64,000 nucleotides of DNA from Aeromicrobium marinum DSM 15272 (GTDB taxonomy: Bacteria; Actinomycetota; Actinomycetes; Propionibacteriales; Nocardioidaceae), in contig NZ_CM001024.1 in NCBI RefSeq assembly GCF_000160775.2, positions 2,603,241 through 2,667,240 on the forward strand. Direction: 5' to 3'. Below the pieces are notes generated by a model. It saw nothing but the letters and a program-made list of their open reading frames with translations, did no database searches and was not told the DNA's origin. A program made the translations under genes and the position numbers. This document shows positions 26,201 to 34,886 of the stretch, piece by piece. Every line of letters begins with the position of its first letter. The stretch's first letter is position 1.

Positions 26201-27268
26201 GTGGAGGTCCTCGACAGTGTCGTCATCGGTGCCGGACAGGCGGGGCTGTCGACGTCGTTCCACCTGCGCAGACGTGGCGTCGAGCACGTGGTCCTCGACG
26301 CGAACGCGGAGCCCGGTGGGGCATGGCAGCACCGATGGGACGCCCTGGTCATGCGCGACGTCCACGGCGTGGCCGACCTGCCCGACGCAGCCGTTCCGCC
26401 CGCCGGAGGCGACGAACGTGCGAACACCTTCGTGCCGGCCTACTTCGCCGCCTACGAGGCCGAGCACGACCTGCCGGTCGTACGACCCGTGCGGGTCCGC
26501 CGGGTGGTCGACGACGGCGGCCTCCTGCGGGTCGAGAGCGACGCCGGCACCTGGACGTCCCGCACGTTGGTGAACGCCACCGGCACCTGGCGACGTCCGT
26601 TCGTGCCGCGGCTCCCGGGCGCGGAGTCGTTCCGCGGTCGCCAGTTCCACACTGCCGGCTATCCCGGGCCTGACCGGTTCCGCGGTCGCCGCACGCTGGT
26701 GGTGGGCGGCGGGGCGTCGGCCGTGCAGTTCCTCGGCGCGATCGCCCCGCTCACCGACACCCTGTGGGTGACCCGGCGTGAACCCGTGTGGCGCACCGAG
26801 CCGTTCGACCCCGAGGCGGGCCGCGAGGCCGTGGCGCACGTGGAGGAACGGGTGCGGCGCGGCCTCCCGCCCCGCAGCGTGGTCAGCGTGACGGGCCTGA
26901 TGCTGCGCGAGCAGGAGCGGGAGGCCGAACGGCTCGGCGCCTACCACCGGCTCCCGATGTTCGACCGGATCGAGCCGCGGGGGGTGCGCTGGGACTCCGG
27001 CCGGTTCGAGCCGGTCGACGTGATCCTCTGGGCCACCGGGTTCCGCCCGGACATCGCCCATCTCGGGCCCCTGCACCTGCGCAGCCCGCTCGGCGGGATC
27101 CGGCTGGGGTCGACCCTGGCGACCAGCACGACGGCCGTCGTCGACCCCCGCGTGCAGCTGGTCGGCTACGGGCCGTCGGCCAGCACGATCGGGGCCAACC
27201 GGGCGGGCCGCGTCGCAGCCAACGCGGTGGCCGCGGCGGTCGCCGATCAGGCGGGGGCGACCACGTAG
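26201..27268 (+). CDS. FAD-dependent NAD(P)-binding monooxygenase
   Basis: 355 residues. The FAD motif VIGAGQAGLSTSFHL is at the N-terminus, an E/D-type strand end (VLDANAEPGGAW) follows, and a second dinucleotide motif VVGGGASAVQFLG is for NADPH. WATGFRPD near the C-terminus is the ATG motif of flavin monooxygenases and related CzcO-type proteins. The first start that keeps the FAD motif is GTG; the frame upstream runs through repeats and is not coding. The last 22 bases overlap the convergent FMN enzyme gene. Confidence 0.86.
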   Translation: MEVLDSVVIGAGQAGLSTSFHLRRRGVEHVVLDANAEPGGAWQHRWDALVMRDVHGVADLPDAAVPPAGGDERANTFVPAYFAAYEAEHDLPVVRPVRVRRVVDDGGLLRVESDAGTWTSRTLVNATGTWRRPFVPRLPGAESFRGRQFHTAGYPGPDRFRGRRTLVVGGGASAVQFLGAIAPLTDTLWVTRREPVWRTEPFDPEAGREAVAHVEERVRRGLPPRSVVSVTGLMLREQEREAERLGAYHRLPMFDRIEPRGVRWDSGRFEPVDVILWATGFRPDIAHLGPLHLRSPLGGIRLGSTLATSTTAVVDPRVQLVGYGPSASTIGANRAGRVAANAVAAAVADQAGATT

Positions 27269-28284
27269 CTCGCGTCGAGGTCCTCGGCCCGGGGGCAGCC
27301 CAGGAGGCCGAGGGTGCTGTCGAACTCGGTGACGAGCTGCTCCAGCACCCGTCGGGCGCCGTCGGAGCCCTCGCAGGCGAGCCCCCACAGGACGGGCCGT
27401 CCGACCATGACCGCGTCGGCCCCGAGGGCGAGCGCCTTGGCCGCGTCCCAGCCGCGCCGGACCCCGCCGTCGACGAGCACGTCGATGCGGCCGGCGACGG
27501 CGTCGACGACGGCCGGCAGCGCAGCCGCCCCTGATAGCACCGTGTCGAGCTGGCGGCCACCGTGGTTCGACACCACGATCCCGGCGGCGCCGACCTGCAC
27601 GGCCCGCTCGGCGTCCGCGGGACCGAGCACCCCCTTCAGGACGATCGGCAGTCCGCTGGCCTCACCGAAGCCGGCGATGTCGTCCCACGTGAGGGTCGGG
27701 TCGTGCATGGCGTGCCGCTCGGCAGGGGTCAGCGGCGTGCCCGAGAGCTGGACGTAGGGGGCGTGGTCGACCACGTAGCCCGAGCGGCGGTCCCGGTCGC
27801 GCCAGCCGCCGAAGGGGAAGTCGACCGTGATGACGAGCGCCTCGAAGGATCCCTCGCGGGCCGCCTGCACGAGGTCGTCGGTGAGGCCGCGGTCCCGGAA
27901 GACGTAGAGCTGCATCCAGCGGTCGGCGGCACCCCCGGCCGCCGCGACCGCTCGCGGATCCGTCGAGGTCTGGGAGGACAGGACGAAGGTCGAGCCGGTG
28001 GCCGCGGCCGCGCGCGCCGTGCCGATCTCGGCGTCCTCGTGGGCACTGCGCTGGTAGGCCATGGGTGCCACGACGAACGGGTGCGGGCGACGCCGCCCGA
28101 GCACCGTGACCGAGGTGTCGCGCTCGCTCACGTCGACCAGGACCCGGGGCGCCAGGGCGATCCGTCGCCACGCCTCGACGTTGTCGCGCAGCGTGAGCTC
28201 GTCCCCCGCGCCGCCGGCGAAGTAGCCGTGCGCGCCGGCGCCGAGCAGCTCGGCGGCCCGTGCCTCGAAGTCAGCGGGTTCCAT
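27247..28284 (-). CDS. FMN-dependent alpha-hydroxy-acid oxidase/dehydrogenase family protein
   Basis: 345 residues. GYFAGGAGDELTLRDN is the N-terminal substrate/FMN region, VAPMAYQ, LSSQTS and QLYVFRDR follow, LKGVLGPADAERAVQVGAAGIVVSNHGGRQLD carries the strand-7 lysine and the catalytic histidine in SNHGG, and VDGGVRRGWDAAKALALGADAVMVGRP is the phosphate site. This is the lactate/glycolate oxidase and lactate 2-monooxygenase family. The substrate is open. Its start is an ATG; the 3' end overlaps the convergent monooxygenase gene by 22 bases. Confidence 0.92.
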   Translation of the reverse strand: MEPADFEARAAELLGAGAHGYFAGGAGDELTLRDNVEAWRRIALAPRVLVDVSERDTSVTVLGRRRPHPFVVAPMAYQRSAHEDAEIGTARAAAATGSTFVLSSQTSTDPRAVAAAGGAADRWMQLYVFRDRGLTDDLVQAAREGSFEALVITVDFPFGGWRDRDRRSGYVVDHAPYVQLSGTPLTPAERHAMHDPTLTWDDIAGFGEASGLPIVLKGVLGPADAERAVQVGAAGIVVSNHGGRQLDTVLSGAAALPAVVDAVAGRIDVLVDGGVRRGWDAAKALALGADAVMVGRPVLWGLACEGSDGARRVLEQLVTEFDSTLGLLGCPRAEDLDASYVVAPA

Positions 28285-28320
28285 GGGTCCCTCCCGTGCC
28301 GGTCATGGCCGATCCTACGC

Positions 28321-28384
28321 GCGCGGAGTGTGACGTTCTTGTTCGTTCCCGCGCTCGGAACGACCAAGAACTGCACACTTCGCG
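28321..28384. repeat. intergenic dyad element, family 4, copy 1
   Basis: GCGCGGAGTGTG..GTTCTTGTTCGTTCC and GGAACGACCAAGAAC..CACACTTCGCG form an imperfect inverted repeat with a 7-base loop. It lies between two divergent genes, so it is not simply a terminator. A similar, more perfect element is at 61306-61380. Confidence 0.65.
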
Positions 28385-28410
28385 GGGGCGGTACCCGGGG
28401 TACAGCGGTG

Positions 28411-28431
28411 GTTGCAGTGCAACGAGTTGCA
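28411..28431. promoter_or_regulatory. overlapping palindromes, PadR operator
   Basis: GTTGCA-G-TGCAAC overlaps TGCAAC-GA-GTTGCA, giving three TTGCA/TGCAA half-sites in 21 bases, 15 bases before the PadR start. PadR regulators usually bind dyads of this kind in their own promoter. Confidence 0.65.
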
Positions 28432-28446
28432 TAGTAGCCTCCGCGC

Positions 28447-28998
28447 ATGGCCCTCGAGCACGCGATCCTCGTGTCCCTGGCGGAGCGGTCCGCCTCGGGC
28501 TACGAGCTCGCCCGCCGGTTCGACGCCTCGATCGGCAACTTCTGGAAGGCCAGTCACCAGCAGATCTACAAGGTGCTGGGTCGCATGGAGACCGGCGGAC
28601 AGGTCGCGTCCGAGCTCGTCGAACAGGACGGCCGGCCCGACAAGAAGGTGTACGCGATCACGACCTCGGGTCGCGATGAGCTCAGCCGCTGGGTCGGGAC
28701 GCCCACCCCCGCCGAGGCACTGCGCAGCGAGTTCGCCGTGAAGCTGCGGGCCCTGCACCTCGCGGACCCGGCGACGCTGCGGGCCGACGTCGGACGCCGG
28801 CGCGTGCAGCACACCGAGAAGCTGGCCTACTACGAGGCGAGCCGGCAGAAGTTCTACCCCGATCCGGCGGCAGTCTCCCCCGAGGCGCTCGGCGGGTACC
28901 TCGTCCTGCGCGGCGGGATGCTGGCCGAGCAGGCCGGTCTCGACTGGTGTGACGAGATCCTCGGTCAGCTCGACACGGTGGACGGGGCCGTGCGGTGA
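28447..28998 (+). CDS. PadR family transcriptional regulator
   Basis: 183 residues. N-terminal winged helix with LEHAILVSLAERSASGYELARRFDASIGNFWKASHQQIYKVLGRMETGGQV and the wing DKKVYAITTSGRDEL, then a helical C-terminal dimerisation arm typical of the longer PadR/VirulenceA group. The dyad in front suggests autoregulation. It probably controls the dienoyl-CoA reductase unit downstream. The 3' end overlaps the convergent small membrane protein gene. Confidence 0.92.
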   Translation: MALEHAILVSLAERSASGYELARRFDASIGNFWKASHQQIYKVLGRMETGGQVASELVEQDGRPDKKVYAITTSGRDELSRWVGTPTPAEALRSEFAVKLRALHLADPATLRADVGRRRVQHTEKLAYYEASRQKFYPDPAAVSPEALGGYLVLRGGMLAEQAGLDWCDEILGQLDTVDGAVR

Positions 28999-29213
28999 GC
29001 CCGCCACCCGATCACCAGCACGACCACGCCCAGCGTGATCGCGGTGCCGATCAGCACCGCATGGACCCACAGGAACGACGTGGGCGCACTCGACCAGGCC
29101 TGGCCCGACCACGCGCGTTCGTCGTCGACGATCGCCTTCGCGAACCGTGGCCAGATCACGATGTTGAAGACCCCCGCCACGAGCAGCAGGCGGGCCGAGG
29201 TTCGCGAGATCAC
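28965..29213 (-). CDS. small membrane protein, SCO4848-like
   Basis: About 82 residues from a GTG; the frame allows 15 more residues upstream. Two membrane segments: LLLVAGVFNIVIWPRFAKAI and VLIGTAITLGVVVLVIGW. The VIWPRF stretch, the WSSAPTSFLWVH loop and length fit the SCO4848 family of actinobacterial membrane proteins of unknown function. Its last 34 bases overlap the end of the PadR gene on the other strand. Confidence 0.65.
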   Translation of the reverse strand: MISRTSARLLLVAGVFNIVIWPRFAKAIVDDERAWSGQAWSSAPTSFLWVHAVLIGTAITLGVVVLVIGWRAHRTAPSTVSS

Positions 29214-29260
29214 CCCGCCATTCGACCACGCCGCACCCCACCCCAGCCGAGGAGACACCC

Positions 29261-29644
29261 ATGAAGGCCTTCCGAGAAGCCGTCGAGCGCGGCGCGTTCG
29301 ACGAGCTCGGCGACCTGCTCGCCGACGACGTCGTGTTCACCAGTCCGGTCGCGTTCACGCCGTACCCCGGCAAGCCGGTGACCGCGGCGATCCTGCGGGC
29401 GGTCGGACGGGTCTTCACCGACTTCCGGTACACCGGCGAGATCGTCGACGGACGTCGGTCGGCGCTCATCTTCGAGTGCAAGGTCGGCGACGTGGTCGTC
29501 AACGGCTGCGACTTCATCACGACCGACGACGCCGGACTCATCAGCGAGTTCACCGTCATGGTCCGCCCGCTCAAGGGCGCCAACGCGCTCGCCGCCGCCA
29601 TGGCGGAGCAGTTCCCCCGCATCCAGGAAGAGGCCAGCGCATGA
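29261..29644 (+). CDS. nuclear transport factor 2 family (SnoaL-like) protein
   Basis: 127 residues. AVERGAFDELGDLLADDVVFTSPV and a central VFTDFRYTGEIVDGR are typical of the NTF2-like cone fold. The GGAGAC preceding the ATG is a good ribosome site. The dienoyl-CoA reductase gene overlaps its stop. NTF2-like proteins in such positions are small isomerases/hydratases or accessory proteins; no catalytic residues can be assigned with confidence. Confidence 0.8.
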   Translation: MKAFREAVERGAFDELGDLLADDVVFTSPVAFTPYPGKPVTAAILRAVGRVFTDFRYTGEIVDGRRSALIFECKVGDVVVNGCDFITTDDAGLISEFTVMVRPLKGANALAAAMAEQFPRIQEEASA

Positions 29645-31668
29645 CCAGTCCCTACCCCCACCTGCTGAGCCCGCTCGACCTCGGCCACACGACGCTGCGC
29701 AACCGGGTGATCATGGGCTCGATCCACTCCAAGCTGGAGGACAAGGCCAAGGACGTGCCCAAGTGGGCGGCCTACTTCGCCGCCCGCGCCGAGGGTGGCG
29801 TGGCGCTGTCGATCACGGGCGGCATCTCGCCCAACCGCACCGGGTGGCTACTCCCGTTCGGCGGCACCATGAACTCCACCAAGGTCGCCGACCGGCACCG
29901 GGTGGTGACCGACGCGGTGCACGAGCACGACGGCAAGATCGCGATGCAGGTGCTGCACGCCGGCCGCTACGGCTACCACCCGTTCAGCAAGGGCGCGTCG
30001 AGCCGCAAGTCGCCCATCACCCCGTTCCGGCCCCGCACGATGAGCACCAAGGAGGTCGACCGCACCGCGACCGACTTCGCGAAGGCCGCCCAGCTGGCCC
30101 GCCGCGCCGGCTACGACGGCGTCGAGATCATGGGGTCGGAGGGGTACTTCATCAACCAGATGCTGGCCGCCCGCACCAACACCCGCACCGACGCGTGGGG
30201 CGGTACCGCCGAGAAGCGCATGCGGTTCCCGGTCGAGGTGGTGCGCCGCACCCGTGACCTGGTCGGCGACGACTTCATCATCATCTACCGGATGAGCCTG
30301 CTCGACCTGGTCGACAACGCCCCGACCTGGGACGAGACGGCCGCCCTGGCCCGGCACGTCGAGGAGGCCGGCGTCTCGATCATCAACACCGGCATCGGCT
30401 GGCACGAGGCGCGCATCCCCACGATCGTCACGTCGGTGCCGCGGGCCGCGTTCGCGTGGACGACCGCGAAGCTCAAGGCCGAGGTGTCGGTGCCGGTGAT
30501 GGCGTCCAACCGCATCAACACGCCCGAGGTGGCCGAGAAGATCCTCAGCGACGGCCAAGCGGACCTGATCTCGATGGCCCGGCCCCTGCTGGCCGATCCC
30601 GACTTCGTGAACAAGGCGGCCGAGGGCCGTGCCGACGAGATCATCACCTGCATCGCCTGCAACCAGGCCTGCCTCGACCACACCTTCAAGAACCAGCGGG
30701 CCAGCTGCATGCTCAACCCGACCGCCGGGTTCGAGACCGAGCTGGTGCTGCTGCCGACCAAGACGGTCAAGCGGGTAGCCGTCGTCGGTGCCGGGCCCGC
30801 CGGGCTCGCCGCGGCGATCGAGACTGCGGGGCGCGGCCACACCGTCGAGCTGTTCGAGGCGTCGGACCGCATCGGTGGTCAGTTCCTCCTGGCCAGCCAG
30901 ATCCCCGGCAAGGAGGAGTTCACCGAGACGATCCGCTACTACACGCGGATGATCGAGGTCCGCGGCGTGAAACTGCACCTGAACCGGCGGGCGACGGTCG
31001 ACGACCTCGCGGAGTTCGACGAGGTCGTCGTCGCGACCGGCGTCGAGCCGCGCGTGCCGTCGATCCCCGGCGTCGACCACCCCTCGGTCGTCACCTACCA
31101 ACAGCTGATCGCCGACGGGGTGCCCGCGGGCGACACCGTCGCGGTGCTGGGTGCCGGCGGCATCGGCTTCGACGTGAGCGAGTTCCTGCTGCACGAGGTC
31201 GGCGAGTCGATCGAGGAGTGGATGCAGCGGTGGGGCGTCGTCGATCCTTCCGAGGCCGCCGGCGGTCTGGGCACGAAGCTCAAGGCCCCGCCCAAGCGTC
31301 AGGTGTACCTGCTGCAGCGCAAGACCACCGACCTCGGCAAGGGCCTGGGCAAGACCACCGGGTGGGTGCACCGCACCACGCTCAAGGACTCCGGTGTCGA
31401 GATGCTCAAGGGCGTGTCGTACGACCGCATCGACGACGAGGGGCTGCACGTCACGGTGCGCGCCCACGACAAGGCCGAACCGGTCGAGACCCTCATCAAG
31501 GCCGACACCATCGTGCTGTGCACCGGGCAGGAGTCGGTGCGCGACCTGGTCGACGGGCTCGCGGCCGCCGGCGTCTCGCACCACGTCATCGGTGGCGCCG
31601 ACGTCGCGGTCGAGATCGACGCCAAGCGTGCCATCAAGCAGGCGACCGAGCTCGCCGCCCGCCTCTGA
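29641..31668 (+). CDS. fadH: 2,4-dienoyl-CoA reductase (NADPH), FMN/FAD/4Fe-4S type
   Basis: 675 residues, the usual length. An old-yellow-enzyme TIM barrel (HAGRYGYHP, DGVEIMGSEGYFINQML, RTDAWGG, ISMARPLLADP) is followed by the iron-sulfur cysteines C337, C340, C344 and C356 in the expected C-x2-C-x3-C-x11-C order. An FAD/NAD(P)-binding domain follows (VAVVGAGPAGLAAAIETAGRGH, VAVLGAGGIGFDVSEFLLHE). It removes double bonds of unsaturated acyl-CoAs so beta-oxidation can proceed. The start overlaps the NTF2-like gene stop. Confidence 0.93.
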   Translation: MTSPYPHLLSPLDLGHTTLRNRVIMGSIHSKLEDKAKDVPKWAAYFAARAEGGVALSITGGISPNRTGWLLPFGGTMNSTKVADRHRVVTDAVHEHDGKIAMQVLHAGRYGYHPFSKGASSRKSPITPFRPRTMSTKEVDRTATDFAKAAQLARRAGYDGVEIMGSEGYFINQMLAARTNTRTDAWGGTAEKRMRFPVEVVRRTRDLVGDDFIIIYRMSLLDLVDNAPTWDETAALARHVEEAGVSIINTGIGWHEARIPTIVTSVPRAAFAWTTAKLKAEVSVPVMASNRINTPEVAEKILSDGQADLISMARPLLADPDFVNKAAEGRADEIITCIACNQACLDHTFKNQRASCMLNPTAGFETELVLLPTKTVKRVAVVGAGPAGLAAAIETAGRGHTVELFEASDRIGGQFLLASQIPGKEEFTETIRYYTRMIEVRGVKLHLNRRATVDDLAEFDEVVVATGVEPRVPSIPGVDHPSVVTYQQLIADGVPAGDTVAVLGAGGIGFDVSEFLLHEVGESIEEWMQRWGVVDPSEAAGGLGTKLKAPPKRQVYLLQRKTTDLGKGLGKTTGWVHRTTLKDSGVEMLKGVSYDRIDDEGLHVTVRAHDKAEPVETLIKADTIVLCTGQESVRDLVDGLAAAGVSHHVIGGADVAVEIDAKRAIKQATELAARL

Positions 31669-31681
31669 CCCCGACCCTGGA

Positions 31682-31838
31682 CCCGGGCGGTAGGTGGGCA
31701 ACCCTTCGAAGGCCCGGGCGGTAGGTGGGCAACCCTTCGAAGGCCCGGGCGGTAGGTGGGCAACCTTTCAGAGCCCTTGATCGGTTGCTCACCTACCTCC
31801 GCTCGCGAGGTTCGGTTGCTCACCTACCGCCGCGCCGG
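31682..31838. repeat. 31-bp-period intergenic repeat, family 3 (three direct, two inverted copies)
   Basis: CCCGGGCGGTAGGTGGGCAA recurs at 31682, 31713 and 31744, exactly 31 bases apart. CGGTTGCTCACCTACC, the opposite orientation, occurs at 31782 and 31813, again 31 apart. The arms can form nested hairpins. It lies between two plus-strand genes. Copies are too few and too regular in their spacers for a CRISPR array. Confidence 0.8.
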
Positions 31839-31866
31839 GTGGGCCTCGGCGACCTAGGCTGGACGG

Positions 31867-32676
31867 GTGGACCTGGACCGGCTGGGTGAGCTGCTCGCGG
31901 CTGGTCGCGTGCTCGTGCTCACCGGTGCCGGGGTGTCGACCGACTCCGGGATCCCGGACTACCGCGGTCCCGGCGCGCCGGTCCGCGCCCCGATGACCTT
32001 CAGCGAGTTCGTGCACAGCGCCGAGGCCCGGCAGCGCTACTGGGCCCGCGCCCACGTCGGTTGGTCCCGCATGGGATCGGCCGCACCCAACGCGACCCAC
32101 CTGCGGCTGGTCGAGCTGGACCGGGCCGGGATCCTGGCCGGGCTCGTCACCCAAAACGTCGACGGGCTGCACTCCAAGGCCGGGCACCCGGGGGTGATCG
32201 ACCTGCACGGCCGGGTCGACCGGGTGATCTGCCTCGACTGTTCGCAGGTCGTCCCGCGGGCACACCACGAGCGGCGACTCGCCGACCGCAACCCCGGGTG
32301 GACGGAGCGGACGGGACTGTTCGCCCCGGACGGCGACGTGGTCCTGGAGGAGACCGCCGACTTCGTCGTCGCCGCCTGCGAGGCGTGCGGGGGGCGGCTC
32401 AAGCCCGACGTCGTGTTCTTCGGAGAGTCGGTGGCCAAGCCGCTCGTCGCGCACTGCTTCGCCCTCACCGAGGCGGCGTCGGCCGTGGTCGTCCTGGGCT
32501 CGTCGCTGCAGGTGATGTCCGGGCTGCGTTTCGTCCGTCGGGCCGCGTCGCTCGGCATCCCCGTCGCCATCGTGAACCGGGGTCCCACCCGTGGCGACGA
32601 CCTTGCCGACGTGCGGATCGACGCGGGCTGCGCCGAGACCCTGCTGTCGGTCGCCGGCGCTACGCTCGCGCCATGA
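31867..32676 (+). CDS. Sir2 family NAD-dependent protein deacylase
   Basis: 269 residues from a GTG. GAGVSTDSGIPDYRG (20-34) and TQNVDGLH (95-102) bind NAD+, His114 in DLHGRV is the catalytic base, and two pairs of zinc cysteines are present (CLDC from 122, CEAC further on) with a longer-than-usual insert between them. Sirtuins deacylate lysines on metabolic enzymes such as acyl-CoA synthetases. It overlaps the next gene (ATGA). Confidence 0.93.
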   Translation: MDLDRLGELLAAGRVLVLTGAGVSTDSGIPDYRGPGAPVRAPMTFSEFVHSAEARQRYWARAHVGWSRMGSAAPNATHLRLVELDRAGILAGLVTQNVDGLHSKAGHPGVIDLHGRVDRVICLDCSQVVPRAHHERRLADRNPGWTERTGLFAPDGDVVLEETADFVVAACEACGGRLKPDVVFFGESVAKPLVAHCFALTEAASAVVVLGSSLQVMSGLRFVRRAASLGIPVAIVNRGPTRGDDLADVRIDAGCAETLLSVAGATLAP

Positions 32677-33200
32677 GCCCCCGGATCATCCTGCTGCGGG
32701 CGGTCAACGTCGGCGGCAGCACCCTGCCGATGGCGGACCTCCGGGCCCTCGCGTCCGAGCTCGGCGCCACCGACGTCCGGACCTACATCGCGTCCGGCAA
32801 CCTCATCTGCACGCCGCCGGGCGACCCGGACGAGTTCGACCGCGCCCTGGAGGCGGCGGTCGAGCAGCGTTTCGGTTTTTTCCGCGAGGCGATCAGCCGC
32901 AGCCGCGACGAGGTCGCCGCCGCCCTGACCGCCCACCCCTTCGAGGTGCTGGAGCCGAAGTTCTCGTACGTCACGTTCCTGCTCACCGAGCCCAGTCCGG
33001 CCGGCATCGAGAAGGCGCGCACCTTCGCGACCGGTGACGACCGCTGGCAGGTCGTCGGCCGCGAGCTGCACGTCCGCTACGCCACCGGCGCAGGGCGACC
33101 GCAGATGAAGGACGCCTCGATCGGGCGGGCGCTGGGTGTCCCGGGCACGGCCCGCAACCTCAACACCGTCACGAAGCTCATCGAGCTCGCCGGCCCCTGA
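32673..33200 (+). CDS. DUF1697 domain protein
   Basis: 175 residues. ILLRAVNVGGSTLPMADLRALASELGATDVRTYIASGNLI is the DUF1697 signature opening, and the C-terminal ARNLNTVTKLIEL matches the usual end. Function is unknown; the domain is widespread in bacteria. It is coupled to the sirtuin gene by a 4-base overlap. Confidence 0.9.
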   Translation: MSPRIILLRAVNVGGSTLPMADLRALASELGATDVRTYIASGNLICTPPGDPDEFDRALEAAVEQRFGFFREAISRSRDEVAAALTAHPFEVLEPKFSYVTFLLTEPSPAGIEKARTFATGDDRWQVVGRELHVRYATGAGRPQMKDASIGRALGVPGTARNLNTVTKLIELAGP

Positions 33201-33216
33201 GGTCCGGACGCGCGAA

Positions 33217-33242
33217 GGGCCGCCACCCCGAGGTGACGGCCC
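33217..33242. terminator. bidirectional terminator hairpin
   Basis: GGGCCG-C-CACC CCGA GGTG-A-CGGCCC: an 11-bp stem with one mismatch, placed between two convergent genes, so it can serve both. Confidence 0.72.
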
Positions 33243-33270
33243 GGCCTGACCCGCGGTCAGTGGTCGTGGG

Positions 33271-33426
33271 TCAGTAGTAGTGTCTGCGGCCCCCGACGGC
33301 TCGGTCCATGCTTCCGAGCACGAAGAGGATGACGCCGACGACGGCCAGGATCCCACCGATCGTGTACAGGATCGGGATGTTCAGGACCGCTCCCAGAATG
33401 AGCAGTACGACACCAAGAATGATCAT
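33271..33426 (-). CDS. small membrane protein, DUF6131 family
   Basis: 51 residues, started at the ATG behind GGAGGAG. Two hydrophobic segments (MIILGVVLLILGAVLN and YTIGGILAVVGVILFVLG) and a C-terminal GSMDRAVGGRRHYY tail, which matches the DUF6131 family of mycobacteria and streptomycetes. Function unknown; probably an integral inner-membrane hairpin. The frame extends 23 codons further upstream, but that part is unlike the family. Confidence 0.82.
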   Translation of the reverse strand: MIILGVVLLILGAVLNIPILYTIGGILAVVGVILFVLGSMDRAVGGRRHYY

Positions 33427-33507
33427 GTGATCTCCTCCCACCGGCCGCCGGACGGCAACCGATGGACCGCAGGTACCCACGGGGAGACCGTTCATGCACG
33501 CCCAGGA

Positions 33508-34764
33508 TCAGCTGAGCTGCCGCAGCCGCACCGTCTCGGGCAGCTCGGCCAGCTCGGCCAGCACCGACGGCTGGACCTCGGCGCCCACGTCGGTCACCAC
33601 GTAGCCCAGCTCGCCGCGGGTCGCGAGCTGCTGACCCTCGATGTTGACGCCACGCTCGCCCAGCAGGGTGTTGACCGATGCGAGCACGCCGGGGGCGTTG
33701 CGGTGCACGTGGGCCAGCCGGTGCTTCTCGGGGTCGACGGGCAGGTTCAGCTCGGGCAGGTTGACGCTCATCGCCGTGCTGCCGAACGCCGCGTAGGCCC
33801 GCAGCTTGGAGGCGACGAACCGGCCGATGTCCTGCTGGGCCTCCTCGGTCGACCCGCCCACGTGAGGCGTGAGGATGACGTTGGGCACGCCCTGCAGCCC
33901 GGACTCGAACGGGTCGCCCTGACGCTTGGGCTCGATGGGGAACACGTCGAGCGCCGCACCGGCGATGTGCCCCGACTCCAGGTGGCCCCGCAGGGCGTCG
34001 GTGTCGACCGCGATGCCCCGCGAGAGGTTGAGGAACAGCGAGCGGGGCTTCATCAACGCCATCTGCTCGGCACCGAAGAGCCCGGCGTTGCCGGGCCGGC
34101 CGTCGACGTGCAGCGTGACGACGTCGGCCTCGGCGAGCAGCTCCTCCATCGTGGAGCACCGCTTGGCGTTGCCGAGCGCGAGCTTGTCGTCGATGTCGTA
34201 GAAGATCACCTTGAGGCCCAGCGCCTCGGCCACCACCGACAACTGGCTGCCGATGTTGCCGTAGCCCACGATGCCCAGCGTGCGGCCGCGCACCTCGTGG
34301 CTGCCGGCCGCCGACTTGTTCCACACCCCGCGGTGCATGTCGGTCGACTTCTCGTGCAGGCGCCGGGCGAGGGAGATGATCTCGGCGATCGCCAGCTCCA
34401 CGACCGACCGGGTGTTGGAGTACGGGGCGTTGAACACCGCCACGCCGGCGCGGGAGGTCGCGGCCAGGTCGATCTGGTTGGTGCCGATGCAGAAGGCGCC
34501 GATGCCGAGCAGGTCCGGCGCGTTCTGCAGCACCCGCTCGGTGACGTAGGTCGTGGAGCGGATGCCGAGCAGGTGCACGCCCTGGACGGCCTCGATCAGG
34601 TCGTCCTCGCTCAGCGCGCCGTCCTGGGCCTCGACCTGGTAGCCCTTGCCGCGGAGGAACTCCCGCCCGTCGGCGTGGATGTTCTCCAGCAGCAGGACCC
34701 GGATGTCCTCGTCGGCGAGACGCTCGGTCGGGGTGGAATCGGTCGTGGTCATGGACATCATCAT
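33508..34764 (-). CDS. serA: D-3-phosphoglycerate dehydrogenase
   Basis: 418 residues, the short form with one C-terminal ACT domain. The NAD-binding core has LGIVGYGNIGSQLSVVAEALG and DID at strand 2's end, LNLSRGIAVD, and the catalytic histidine in LTPHVGGSTEEAQ. The C-terminal 80 residues (VHRNAPGVLASVNTLLGERGVNIEGQ) are the ACT domain that senses serine. It catalyses the first step of serine synthesis. The first of three clustered ATGs has GGAGG at eight bases and is chosen. Confidence 0.94.
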   Translation of the reverse strand: MMMSMTTTDSTPTERLADEDIRVLLLENIHADGREFLRGKGYQVEAQDGALSEDDLIEAVQGVHLLGIRSTTYVTERVLQNAPDLLGIGAFCIGTNQIDLAATSRAGVAVFNAPYSNTRSVVELAIAEIISLARRLHEKSTDMHRGVWNKSAAGSHEVRGRTLGIVGYGNIGSQLSVVAEALGLKVIFYDIDDKLALGNAKRCSTMEELLAEADVVTLHVDGRPGNAGLFGAEQMALMKPRSLFLNLSRGIAVDTDALRGHLESGHIAGAALDVFPIEPKRQGDPFESGLQGVPNVILTPHVGGSTEEAQQDIGRFVASKLRAYAAFGSTAMSVNLPELNLPVDPEKHRLAHVHRNAPGVLASVNTLLGERGVNIEGQQLATRGELGYVVTDVGAEVQPSVLAELAELPETVRLRQLS

Positions 34765-34886
34765 GTCGCGTGCCTCCAGTCAGCGGAACTCGGCTGACGT
34801 GGGGCCCAGGCGAACGGTCCCGATGTCACAGGTGTCGTCGCTCCCCGGTGGACCTCCACCTCAACGCCAGTCGCGACATCCTGAGT

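Noticed and set aside
31682-31838. CRISPR array
   Set aside because: Repeats are in both orientations, spacers are only a few bases and nearly identical, and no cas genes are near.
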